In this document: piece by piece, positions 1 through 6,733 of the stretch | How positions within the stretch are numbered: the first letter of the stretch is position 1 | Layout of the letters: every line of letters begins with the position of its first letter | NCBI GenBank assembly: GCA_902629495.1 | Contig: CACORA010000046.1 | Coordinates: forward strand, 1-10,106 | Direction of reading: 5' to 3' | Length of the DNA stretch: 10,106 bases | Source: Planctomycetaceae bacterium | GTDB taxonomy: Bacteria > Planctomycetota > Planctomycetia > Pirellulales > UBA1268 | Translations under genes and position numbers: made by a program | Notes under the pieces: generated by a model | Told to the model about the DNA's origin: nothing | Database searches by the model: none | Seen by the model: only the letters and a program-made list of their open reading frames with translations

Positions 1-601
1 AGAAATTGACTTGCCAAATTTACGGATTAGCCCGCTGTATCGTGACATGTTGTCGAATCCAGAGACTGATACTGCTACGCGAGACTATATCAAGAGAAAG
101 ATCAATGCGGCACAGTGGTTGATTGAGGCGATTGAGCAGCGCAGAAGCACGCTCCTCAAGACATCTCAGGCTATTGTTGATCATCAGACCCCGTTTCTCA
201 AAGAAGGACCTGAGGCAATCGAACCACTCAAAATGCAGCAAATCGCTGATCGTATTGGCATGCATGTAACAACGGTGAGCCGAGCTGTGGATGATAAATG
301 GCTGCAAACCCCCCGGGGATTGTATGCCCTCCGACGGTTCTTTGTTGGTGGGACCGTGGGGGCAGATGGGGGAGAAGTTGCGTGGGACGCCGTTCGCATG
401 AAGCTTCAAGAGATTGTGGATAGTGAGCCTAAAAATGCCCCGTTTTGTGATGACGCTCTCGTGACAGAACTTGCAAAGAGAGGCATTAAGGTCGCACGAC
501 GGACAGTCACAAAGTACAGAAAAGCCATGAACATCCCAAGTTCTCGGCAACGTCGGGATTGGAAACTTGCTCGTGCATCAAAAGTCTCTGAGGCAGAATA
601 A
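1..601 (+). CDS. rpoN: RNA polymerase sigma-54 factor, C-terminal part (5' end outside window)
   Basis: Sigma-54 directs RNA polymerase to -24/-12 promoters and needs an AAA+ enhancer-binding activator to open them. The frame is open from base 2 with no start, so the gene begins upstream; about 200 codons are present, ending at TAA 599-601. The first visible residues ([17 protein letters not shown]) match the core-binding region. Then comes the DNA-binding HTH region, with [10 protein letters not shown] and the typical [14 protein letters not shown] stretch. Near the C-terminus is the RpoN box [10 protein letters not shown], the family's most diagnostic motif, which reads the -24 element. A short charged tail follows. 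nrdR lies 90 bases downstream on the same strand and may be co-transcribed. The identification is secure; only the missing N-terminus (activator-interacting region I) cannot be assessed. Confidence 0.96.
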   Translation, partial: EIDLPNLRISPLYRDMLSNPETDTATRDYIKRKINAAQWLIEAIEQRRSTLLKTSQAIVDHQTPFLKEGPEAIEPLKMQQIADRIGMHVTTVSRAVDDKWLQTPRGLYALRRFFVGGTVGADGGEVAWDAVRMKLQEIVDSEPKNAPFCDDALVTELAKRGIKVARRTVTKYRKAMNIPSSRQRRDWKLARASKVSEAE

Positions 602-655
602 GTCTGGAGCATCGAGGACCGAGAATGTCGGTCTTGTCGATCGAGGGCAAGTAAT

Positions 656-682
656 CTTAGGATTAAAAAATCCTAAGGAAGG
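656..682 (+). promoter_or_regulatory. nrdR leader hairpin overlapping the ribosome binding site
   Basis: A perfect 9-base inverted repeat (CTTAGGATT at 656-664, AATCCTAAG at 669-677) with an AAAA loop sits just before nrdR. The ribosome binding site AAGGAAGG is at 675-682, ending 9 bases before the ATG at 692, so its first three bases are in the hairpin's 3' arm. A U-G pair (655/678) could extend the stem. The structure is seen directly; an effect on translation is inference. A second hairpin upstream (GACCGA 617-622, TCGGTC 628-633) has no T-run and is not a convincing rpoN terminator. Confidence 0.45.
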
Positions 683-691
683 TAATTCACC

Positions 692-1159
692 ATGCGATGT
701 CCTTTTTGTCGTAACGATAATGATCGAGTCATTGACTCTCGAGCTGGAGATGATGGTGCATCGATTCGTCGACGTCGGGAATGTGTTGAGTGCAAGAAAA
801 GATTTACCACGTATGAGCGTGTTGAGCGACAGATGTTGGCTGTTGTGAAAAAAGACGGTGAACGAGAGCCCTTCGAACGGGATAAGATCAAACGAGGACT
901 CGCAAAAGCATGTTGGAAGCGTCCTATCACTGAAGAGCAGATCGAAGTGGCAGTTTCAACTCTTGAAGGGGAACTGTATGGAGCATACGAGTCGGAACTT
1001 CCAAGTCGTGTGCTTGGAGAGCGTGTTATGGAGTTGCTTCGAGGACTGGATCAAGTTGCCTTCGTGCGGTTTGCCAGTGTGTATAGGGAATTTAAGGACA
1101 TCCGAGACTTTGTTGAAGAATTAGAGCCTATCCTCGCCCAGACAGACCGGCATGCATAG
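692..1159 (+). CDS. nrdR: Transcriptional repressor NrdR
   Basis: NrdR represses ribonucleotide reductase genes by binding NrdR boxes in response to ATP/dATP bound by its ATP-cone, linking dNTP supply to demand. The 155-residue length is normal for the family. The N-terminal zinc ribbon is complete: MRCPFC at residues 1-6 and CVEC at 31-34 supply Cys3, Cys6, Cys31 and Cys34. Between them is the typical DSR...IRRRREC stretch, followed by [10 protein letters not shown]. Residues of about 49-139 form the ATP-cone, recognisable from [16 protein letters not shown] and the [16 protein letters not shown] end. The ATG at 692 is preceded by a strong AAGGAAGG site 9 bases away. No nrd gene or obvious NrdR box is in the window, so its targets lie elsewhere. 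It follows rpoN on the same strand and converges on moaC. Confidence 0.97.
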   Translation: MRCPFCRNDNDRVIDSRAGDDGASIRRRRECVECKKRFTTYERVERQMLAVVKKDGEREPFERDKIKRGLAKACWKRPITEEQIEVAVSTLEGELYGAYESELPSRVLGERVMELLRGLDQVAFVRFASVYREFKDIRDFVEELEPILAQTDRHA

Positions 1160-1192
1160 TCACAAGACAGCCCAAAAGACGAAGTCGATGTG

Positions 1193-1645
1193 TTACGTGC
1201 GGCGATAGTCTCCTCGGACGCCGCCCGTTTTTTTCTTCAGATATACAGCCTCAATCGACATGTCAGGATCAATGGATTTGCTCATGTCATACAGTGCTAA
1301 TGCTGTTGCGGTGACCGCAAGCATTGCCTCCATCTCGACTCCCGTGCGAGCAGTGGCTTCAACAATGACATCAATAAGAATTTCTTGGGTTGTGCATTCG
1401 ATTTCGACGGTGACGGAGTCAAGTGGGAGAGGGTGGCACAGCGGCACAATGGTACTGGTCTGTTTCGCTGCCATAATTCCAGCAATCCGAGCCGTTGCAA
1501 TCGCATCACCTTTTTCAAGCGTTCCTTGCTGAATCCGATGAATGGTTTCAGGCCGTGCCTTAAGACGCCCAGCCGCGTGTGCTGTGCGATGTGTGACGGG
1601 TTTGTTCCCTACATTGATCATCTGTATGTTTGTTTGATGTGTCAT
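1193..1645 (-). CDS. moaC: Cyclic pyranopterin monophosphate synthase MoaC
   Basis: MoaC acts with the radical-SAM enzyme MoaA in the first step of molybdenum cofactor synthesis, converting the cyclic GTP intermediate to cyclic pyranopterin monophosphate. The 150 residues match the family's usual length of about 155-160. Hallmarks in order are KGDAIATARIAGIMAAK (45-61, with Lys45), the VPLCHPLPL motif (67-75, His71), TGVEMEAM (101-108) and YDMSK (119-123, Asp120 and Lys123). The end is KKKTGGVRGDY. By recalled comparison with E. coli MoaC, Lys45, His71, Asp120 and Lys123 correspond to active-site residues. The ATG at 1645 is chosen because an in-frame TGA lies just upstream; Met9 is an alternative. 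Neither has a clear Shine-Dalgarno site. No other moa or moe gene is visible, so it stands alone here. Confidence 0.96.
   Translation of the reverse strand: MTHQTNIQMINVGNKPVTHRTAHAAGRLKARPETIHRIQQGTLEKGDAIATARIAGIMAAKQTSTIVPLCHPLPLDSVTVEIECTTQEILIDVIVEATARTGVEMEAMLAVTATALALYDMSKSIDPDMSIEAVYLKKKTGGVRGDYRRT
1195..1234 (+). terminator. Intrinsic terminator of nrdR, inside the 3' end of moaC
   Basis: The stem is ACGTGCGGCG (1195-1204) with CGCCGCCCGT (1219-1228), ten positions with one mismatch (1198/1225) and a 14-base loop. It runs straight into seven T residues (1228-1234). This is the classic + strand terminator form and lies 36 bases after the nrdR stop. It occupies the last codons of the converging moaC, where the T-run reads as part of the Lys codons in LKKKTGG. 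In the moaC direction no T-run follows, so it serves nrdR only. Confidence 0.75.
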
Positions 1646-1653
1646 GAGGCGTC

Positions 1654-1692
1654 ATGATAGCAGGTGGGAACCGTCTGGCGATCCTCGAGGAT
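1654..1692 (-). promoter_or_regulatory. Possible moaC promoter element and palindromic operator
   Basis: Within the 445-base gap upstream of moaC, a 12-base perfect palindrome (ATCCTCGAGGAT, 1681-1692) lies 35 bases before the moaC ATG. A TATCAT hexamer on the - strand (1654-1659) lies only 8 bases before that ATG. TATCAT is a good -10 match, but no acceptable -35 sits 16-18 bases upstream. If used, it would give an almost leaderless mRNA, which would fit the missing ribosome binding site. A 12-base palindrome is expected a few times by chance in 10 kb, so this is tentative. The rest of 1693-2000 holds an imperfect hairpin (GGACAGCG 1763-1770 with CGTTGTCC 1783-1790) and no convincing gene. 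Confidence 0.25.
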
Positions 1693-2000
1693 GCATTTCT
1701 TTTCGAGCAGCGGTGCACGGACATTGGCTGATCAATGAGGAGCAGTTCGTGGAACGTACTCAGGACAGCGATTACGGGCGCTCGTTGTCCTCGCTCCTGA
1801 GGGGATTTGCAGTAGGGTGAAACAGAATGTGGATTCGTTTCGATGTTCAAAGGTTGTATGATGTGAAAGCCGTCGATGCAGGATGCATGGATGGTTTTTC
1901 TTCGCGGTACGTGTTTTTTGTGATGACCTCTTAAATGGTGCTCAGGTATAGGCAGAGCATATGTGCATCAGCTTCATTCAATTCTCTTATTTGTGTCCTA

Positions 2001-2055
2001 AAATACAAAGAAGAGCCGCGGGCCGACATGCCTGTTGTACACATCGACCCGCGGC
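2001..2055 (-). terminator. Intrinsic terminator downstream of the HTH-receiver gene
   Basis: A perfect 8-base GC-rich inverted repeat pairs GCCGCGGG (2015-2022) with CCCGCGGC (2048-2055). After one mismatch the stem can be lengthened by CGA/TCG (2024-2026, 2044-2046). Read on the - strand, the stem is followed by TCTTCTTTGTATTT (2014-2001), a U-rich tract. It lies about 36 bases after the TGA of the gene ending at 2091. No T-run follows on the + strand, so the terminator is oriented to the - strand gene. Confidence 0.65.
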
Positions 2056-2090
2056 CAGAATGGAGTTTGGACGTTCCAATATGCGTTAGA

Positions 2091-2663
2091 TCACACAAGT
2101 TCCTTGCGTGTGCTAATCAGCGTCCGTAATCGTTCTGCAAGTAATGCTGCATCAAAAGGCTTTTTGAAAACCTCGTTGACATGCGCTCGGTCCACTGTGA
2201 TCTGTGAACCATCATCTGGCAACAGAGCAATCACAATAGTCTCGGAGTACTCAGCATTCCGCCTAAGATTCTGACAGATTTGCTGTGCATCTATGCGACC
2301 AATCGAATAGTCGACGACGATGCAATCAGGGTGAAAACTTTCGGCTTGGATACCAGCCTCAAATCCACTTGCCGCAACTTGGATCTTAAAGTCTTTGTCA
2401 GCAGGCAGCTGACGCTTCACGTTCTCGATCAAGACCTGATCTTGACCAACAAGAAGCACTTTTGCCATGGCCTCATCCTCAAGATCTCCCAGAGGCATGC
2501 CATGTTCCTTGAGAAACTTGATCAGGTATTCGCGAGGGATGCGGCGATCCTGCGAACCCGGAATGCGGTAGCCCTTCAGCCGCCCTGAATCGAACCATTT
2601 ACTGACAGTTCGAGGAGCGACTTTACAGATCTTGGCGACCTGTCCAGTGGTAAATACCTTCAT
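2091..2663 (-). CDS. Excisionase/MerR-type HTH plus degenerate response-regulator receiver protein
   Basis: This is probably a DNA-binding regulator of 190 residues. Residues 1-55 form a MerR/excisionase-type winged HTH (TTGQVAKICKVAPRTVSKW, then SGRLKGYRIPGSQDRRIPRE), the fold that binds DNA through a Tyr-Arg-containing wing. After a short linker, residues 67-185 resemble a CheY-like receiver. Asp118 in IVVDYS fits the phosphoacceptor site and Lys168 in VFKKPF fits the conserved Lys. The usual acidic pair is replaced (VLLVGQDQ, 70-76), and the Thr/Ser switch position reads IALLPD. Phosphorylation may therefore be weak or absent. The ATG at 2663 has a GGAG site (2672-2675) 8 bases upstream. 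No histidine kinase is nearby. It follows smc on the same strand after 428 bases and has its own terminator. The domain call is firm; the target genes are unknown. Confidence 0.85.
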   Translation of the reverse strand: MKVFTTGQVAKICKVAPRTVSKWFDSGRLKGYRIPGSQDRRIPREYLIKFLKEHGMPLGDLEDEAMAKVLLVGQDQVLIENVKRQLPADKDFKIQVAASGFEAGIQAESFHPDCIVVDYSIGRIDAQQICQNLRRNAEYSETIVIALLPDDGSQITVDRAHVNEVFKKPFDAALLAERLRTLISTRKELV

Positions 2664-2754
2664 CGCGTGGACTCCATATTAATCATTCGTAGCCGGAATT
2701 GTCCTGGCTAGCCTCTGCATCCAAAAAAGGATTTAGAAAAAACTAGCCCCCCAT

Positions 2755-2790
2755 TGACGCGGATATGTTCTCACGAGGACGACCGCGTCA
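2755..2790 (-). other. Long imperfect hairpin between smc and the regulator gene
   Basis: A perfect 8-base inverted repeat (TGACGCGG 2755-2762, CCGCGTCA 2783-2790) encloses a second stem, GTTCT (2767-2771) with AGGAC (2776-2780, one G-T pair) and a CACG loop. The loop segment TTCTCA (2768-2773) can instead pair with TGAGAA (2801-2806) outside the hairpin, allowing a pseudoknot. On the - strand a run of six T (2742-2737) lies 12 bases beyond the stem, too far for a standard terminator. It could end the smc transcript or be a leader structure of the next gene. Confidence 0.35.
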
Positions 2791-2841
2791 TCGCACCCTA
2801 TGAGAAGTTAGCCAGACAGAAGGCGAGGTATGAGAGGCGAC

Positions 2842-3111
2842 TCACAGGCAGTAAAGAGAAATTCCCTTGACTACTTGTGGCCGGTACTCGCAGGATTCCC
2901 CCCCTGCTGCGTTCCCCTGTGAATGAAACATTTGAGTTTGAATCATGTCACACGGTAAGGCCAACATAGGTGTAGATCGAATGATCGTGTCGTGAGACTT
3001 GAGTCGTTCTTTGCGGAGACATCGATGGCACCGCATTTGTTGCTTCTCACGAACGCACCGATTTTGGTTGCGGCGAATCCGTTTTTGTGCTTTAAGCCGC
3101 CTTTTGGCCAC
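2842..3111 (-). CDS. Possible small, very basic hypothetical protein overlapping the smc end
   Basis: I do not recognise this ORF and am unsure that it is translated. From the GTG at 3111 it would encode 89 residues, overlapping the end of smc by 20 bases in another frame; an ATG at 3141 would add ten. The first 40 residues are strikingly basic (MAKRRLKAQKRIRRNQNR...) and contain a CHRC pair. This resembles nucleic-acid-binding or ribosome-associated small proteins in composition only. The second half (after about residue 45) has no such bias and may not be genuine coding sequence. No Shine-Dalgarno site is evident; translational coupling to smc would be the likely route. It could also be a chance ORF in a 428-base gap, or a +1-frame extension of Smc. 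Confidence 0.28.
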   Translation of the reverse strand: MAKRRLKAQKRIRRNQNRCVREKQQMRCHRCLRKERLKSHDTIIRSTPMLALPCDMIQTQMFHSQGNAAGGESCEYRPQVVKGISLYCL

Positions 3112-6100
3112 TTTTTTGGTCTGACTCGGTATCTGATTCAAAACGAACAGACACCCTTTTTGATACCCCAGATTCTTCCATTGTCACTCCATAAAGTGTT
3201 GTTCCAGCAGCCATCGTCTTTTTCGAATGCGTGACCACGATGAACTGGGTAGAAGAGAGAAAATCTCGTAGCACCCCAACAAACCGATCAATGTTAGCTT
3301 CATCCAGGGCTGCATCAACTTCATCAAGAACACAGAACGGACTGGGGCGAGAACGAAAAATAGCCAGAAGAAGCGCTACGCATGTCATGGTTTTTTCACC
3401 ACCCGAAAGAAGAGAAATGCTGCGAGGCTCTTTCCCTGGTGGACGGGCATTGATCTCAACAGTGGTTTCCAGCAAATCGAGTTCGGGGTCGAGAATAATG
3501 TCAGCTTGTCCCCCGCCAAAGACTCGCTCAAAAAGCTCTCGAAAGTGTCCCCGTACTGTTTCTATCGTTTCTCCCAGTAAACGACGACTTTCATCGTCAA
3601 TACGGGTGATGAGTTGCTCAATAGCCTGCTTACCATCGGTGACATCTTGGAGTTGGCCCTCAAGCGTCTGAAGTCGTTCTGTTAACGCATCTGCCTCAGA
3701 AAGCGCCTCCATATTGACCGTGGTCATCGATGAGAGCTTCCTTCGAAGTTCTTCAATACGCTCATCAAGTTCCTTCCGGTCATCTGGAATTTCAATAGGC
3801 ACTCCATCGGCGTCAGTGGCTGGTTCTGCTGGTGTTTCTGATGTCACTGCAATCTCGTAGTCATCACTAATTCGCTCAATTACACGATTTTTATGATGAC
3901 GGGTTTCGCCAGCCTCAAGGTCAAGTTGATGGATGGTTTCCTGTGCTTTTGCTAGTCCCTCGCGACCTTTCTTAATGGCTGCATCTTCAGCGTGTACTGA
4001 CGATGCTATAGCGTCTCGATCGGCGGTCATCTGGGCAAGAACGTCCCGTGAACACTCTGCAGAGACGGCCACCTCTGAGAAAGCAGATGTTGCTGCAAGT
4101 AACGACAATTCAATTTCAGTGAGGTGTTGTTTGGCTGTCATCCGACGGCGTTCTGCCGCCTCAATATCGGCACGACGAATCGCTGCATCACCAACCATTG
4201 ATTCAACGACGGTACGCGAGGTATTGATTCGTTGGTCGCATGCCTGCCGTTCTTCCCTCAATTGTCGAATACTCGCAGTGACCTCCGTTCGGCTCCGATC
4301 AAGTGAATCGAGTGCTAGGCGTGCAGATGTAACATCCTCCTCTGCATCGTGTATCTGGTCATCGTGCTTTGCCAAATGTGCATTTGCGGCATCAAATATT
4401 TTTGCATGTTCAACAAGAAGGTGTTCTGTTTCTTTGAGTTGCTTCTCTGCTTCAACGAGTGTGTGCTCGCTCGTTTCACCTTCTCGCTTTGACCTTCCGA
4501 GTTCAGCACGAGAGGCTGCAATTTGTTCACCTGTCTGGTGTTTACGAGAGATGCCTTGCTGGATCTGTAGTTTTGTTTCCGACAACACTGTCTGCAGATT
4601 TTTGATATTGGCCTCCTCATTGGAGACGGATCGTGAAAGATCCTGATATCGTTCGTCAAGCGAGCGGTACTCACTGTGTCGTGAGACAAGAGCAAGATTA
4701 TTTCCAAGAGATCCTACTTCGTGCATGCCATCTGATGAGATGGCTGCTCCCTCTCGTGTAATGAAAAGAAGCCCAAGTGGTGCAGACGAAGCTAATTCCG
4801 AGGCATGAGCAAGTGAGTCAACAACCCAGACGCGACCAAGTAGTTTGTGACGAAGGAGTGCTTGCACGCTGTCTTCTTGGGGGGCGTTTTCTGAAATAAG
4901 TTCATCAAGCCTACCAATGACGCCGGCGTGTTCAGTCTCAAATGGCGGTGGATCTTGAAGTGAATCAAGCGAGATGAGGGATACTCTTCCGCCTGCGGAA
5001 AGTGCCTCACGAACATGCTGGTAGTCAGTCCAAAACGTTTGCCCAGAAATCAGAGGCTTCAGCACATCGACAACTAAGCACTGTGCATACATGCCAAGCG
5101 AATGATCAACGAGAGACGCCCATGTTTCATCCGCAACCATGAGATCAGCGACGGCACCAATCAGTCCTGGTAACTTCTCATCACTCAACAAGATTTGCCG
5201 CGATGCGTCAGACAGCCCTTCGTGACGGTCGATGAGTTCTTCAATGAGAGTGCGACGTTCAGCACACGCTTCTACTTTTGCTTTCCAGGAAGCAAGCGAT
5301 TGCCAGGCGGCATCCAGTTTTTTCGAGGTTTCGTGATGAAGGAGTTCCTGTTTTTCAATCTCATCACATATACGTTCAAAGCCTTGCTGTAATGATGATA
5401 GATTCCCCTCCCACGTGGCTGTCATCTCATGTGCTTGAGCTAATTGTCCACGTACAGTTTCGATTCGGGCGCGACATTCAGACATTTCTCGTTCAGTGCC
5501 TTCAAGCCTCGCTTTCTCCTGATCACGGGTTGTTTGGATTCCAATTCGCGTATGTTGAAGCTTTGTAAGACGATCAGCCTTTGCATCAAGCTGCCGACGC
5601 ATTGTGCTCACATTTTCTTGAGTGCCTGCTTCGGCATTTTCCTGCTCTTGCTGGAGCGTTGTAATTCGCTCAGCTTCAGAGAGATGCTGCTTGAGTTCGT
5701 TTTGTGCGGCAGTGATTTTTCCGTCAAGAGTGCGTGTGTCCGTCTTTGCTTGCTGGAGTTCTGATTCCGTTCGAACAAGTTCCTCGGTAAGCTCCTTCTG
5801 TCGCGACTGTAAGAGAGTTACTTTTGTTTCTGCTGCGGCGACGAGTTCACATTTATGCGTGGTAGATTCTCGCTGCTTTTCGAGCCGCGGAATGAGTTCG
5901 CGTTCATTGTCAGAGAGTGTCTCAAGGCGAGAGGTTGCTGATGCAATACAGGCTTCAGCATCGGCATGGCACGACTTTGCCTCCTCGATAGCCTTTGAAA
6001 TGCTACCGAGCTTTTCATCCACGGAGTACAGATCCTGTCGGGCGGCACTGATGCGAAAGTGACGCAACATGTCGGTCATCGTTCGCCACCGAATTGCCCG

Positions 6101-6733
6101 TTTCGCTTGTTGCGTGACAGTGTGCAGCCGACTTGAAACCTCGCCAACAATATCTGCTAGTCGTTGCCGGTTTTGCTCAGCTCGCTCAAGGCGTCGAAGA
6201 GCCTCAGCGCGACGGGCACGGAAACGAGTGATCCCTGCAGCTTCCTCAAAGACAATCCGGCGATCACGGCCAGAGGCAACAAGTAGCGCATCGACACGGC
6301 CCTGCTCAATCACGCTATACGCTTCTGTGGCAGCTCCGGTTCCTGAAAACAACTCGCGAATATCACGAAGTCGTGAAGTATCCCCATTGACGAGATATTC
6401 ACTTTCCCCACTTCTGTACACGCGTCGGGCAATTTGAACTTCGTCAGATTCGACGGGAAGCTCCCGATTGGTGTTGTCGAAAATGAGGGAAACTTCCGCA
6501 ACATTGAGTGACTTTCGACTCGCCGAACCAGCAAAGATCACGTCGGTGCTATTTTTTCCACGGAGACTCCGCATGGACTGTTCACCAAGCACCCACTTAA
6601 TTGCATCAACAACATTAGATTTGCCTGAACCATTCGGTCCTACAACGACCGTGATCCCGTCGGGAAATTCAAAACGAGTCCGATCGGCAAAACTCTTAAA
6701 TCCGACCAGATCAAGGGCCTTCAGCCTGGTCAT
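3092..6733 (-). CDS. smc: Chromosome partition/condensation ATPase Smc
   Basis: Smc dimerises through a hinge and, with ScpA and ScpB, extrudes DNA loops to organise and segregate the chromosome. At 1213 residues it is full length. The N-terminal head has Walker A GPNGSGKSN (32-40), a Q-loop in VIEQGRVDALL (Gln144), and the family stretch RRIVFEEAAGI. Two long Glu/Gln/Arg-rich coiled-coil arms flank a hinge of roughly residues 515-670, which includes LPGLIGAVADLM and AGGRVSLISLD. The C-terminal head has the ABC signature LLSGGEKTM (1108-1116) and Walker B FCVLDEVDAALDE with Asp1137/Glu1138. It also has the His switch in VVTHSKKTM. The start is fixed by ATGA overlap with the upstream lipoprotein gene, implying translational coupling. 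The C-terminal tail is short and hydrophilic. scpA and scpB are not in the window. Confidence 0.98.
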   Translation of the reverse strand: MTRLKALDLVGFKSFADRTRFEFPDGITVVVGPNGSGKSNVVDAIKWVLGEQSMRSLRGKNSTDVIFAGSASRKSLNVAEVSLIFDNTNRELPVESDEVQIARRVYRSGESEYLVNGDTSRLRDIRELFSGTGAATEAYSVIEQGRVDALLVASGRDRRIVFEEAAGITRFRARRAEALRRLERAEQNRQRLADIVGEVSSRLHTVTQQAKRAIRWRTMTDMLRHFRISAARQDLYSVDEKLGSISKAIEEAKSCHADAEACIASATSRLETLSDNERELIPRLEKQRESTTHKCELVAAAETKVTLLQSRQKELTEELVRTESELQQAKTDTRTLDGKITAAQNELKQHLSEAERITTLQQEQENAEAGTQENVSTMRRQLDAKADRLTKLQHTRIGIQTTRDQEKARLEGTEREMSECRARIETVRGQLAQAHEMTATWEGNLSSLQQGFERICDEIEKQELLHHETSKKLDAAWQSLASWKAKVEACAERRTLIEELIDRHEGLSDASRQILLSDEKLPGLIGAVADLMVADETWASLVDHSLGMYAQCLVVDVLKPLISGQTFWTDYQHVREALSAGGRVSLISLDSLQDPPPFETEHAGVIGRLDELISENAPQEDSVQALLRHKLLGRVWVVDSLAHASELASSAPLGLLFITREGAAISSDGMHEVGSLGNNLALVSRHSEYRSLDERYQDLSRSVSNEEANIKNLQTVLSETKLQIQQGISRKHQTGEQIAASRAELGRSKREGETSEHTLVEAEKQLKETEHLLVEHAKIFDAANAHLAKHDDQIHDAEEDVTSARLALDSLDRSRTEVTASIRQLREERQACDQRINTSRTVVESMVGDAAIRRADIEAAERRRMTAKQHLTEIELSLLAATSAFSEVAVSAECSRDVLAQMTADRDAIASSVHAEDAAIKKGREGLAKAQETIHQLDLEAGETRHHKNRVIERISDDYEIAVTSETPAEPATDADGVPIEIPDDRKELDERIEELRRKLSSMTTVNMEALSEADALTERLQTLEGQLQDVTDGKQAIEQLITRIDDESRRLLGETIETVRGHFRELFERVFGGGQADIILDPELDLLETTVEINARPPGKEPRSISLLSGGEKTMTCVALLLAIFRSRPSPFCVLDEVDAALDEANIDRFVGVLRDFLSSTQFIVVTHSKKTMAAGTTLYGVTMEESGVSKRVSVRFESDTESDQKSGQKAA

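Noticed and set aside
20..550. A 176-codon - strand frame opposite rpoN
   Set aside because: It lies entirely antisense to conserved rpoN sequence including the RpoN box and has no recognisable domain.
1560..1850. A 96-codon - strand frame overlapping the moaC start
   Set aside because: It overlaps moaC in another frame, has no family resemblance and shows no ribosome site. Its composition (many His, Ser, Arg) looks non-coding.
2903..2921. On the - strand, CAGGGGAACGCAGCAG resembles the apical motif of bacterial SRP RNA
   Set aside because: The short stem between the CAGG and AGCAG halves is missing, and the flanking sequences do not pair into the long helix an SRP RNA needs.
3026..3041. 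TGGCAC-N5-TTGTT, a sigma-54 promoter look-alike on the + strand
   Set aside because: The essential GC of the -12 element is replaced by GT, and it would only drive transcription antisense to smc. TGGCAC-N4-TTGC near 5966 has the wrong spacing and is also inside smc.
3933..4646. A 237-codon open frame on the + strand within smc
   Set aside because: It is antisense to conserved smc coding sequence and rich in Ser, Arg and Ala as expected from reversed coiled-coil codons. It has no recognisable domain. The same applies to the + strand frames at 3231-3671, 5622-6062 and 6069-6437.
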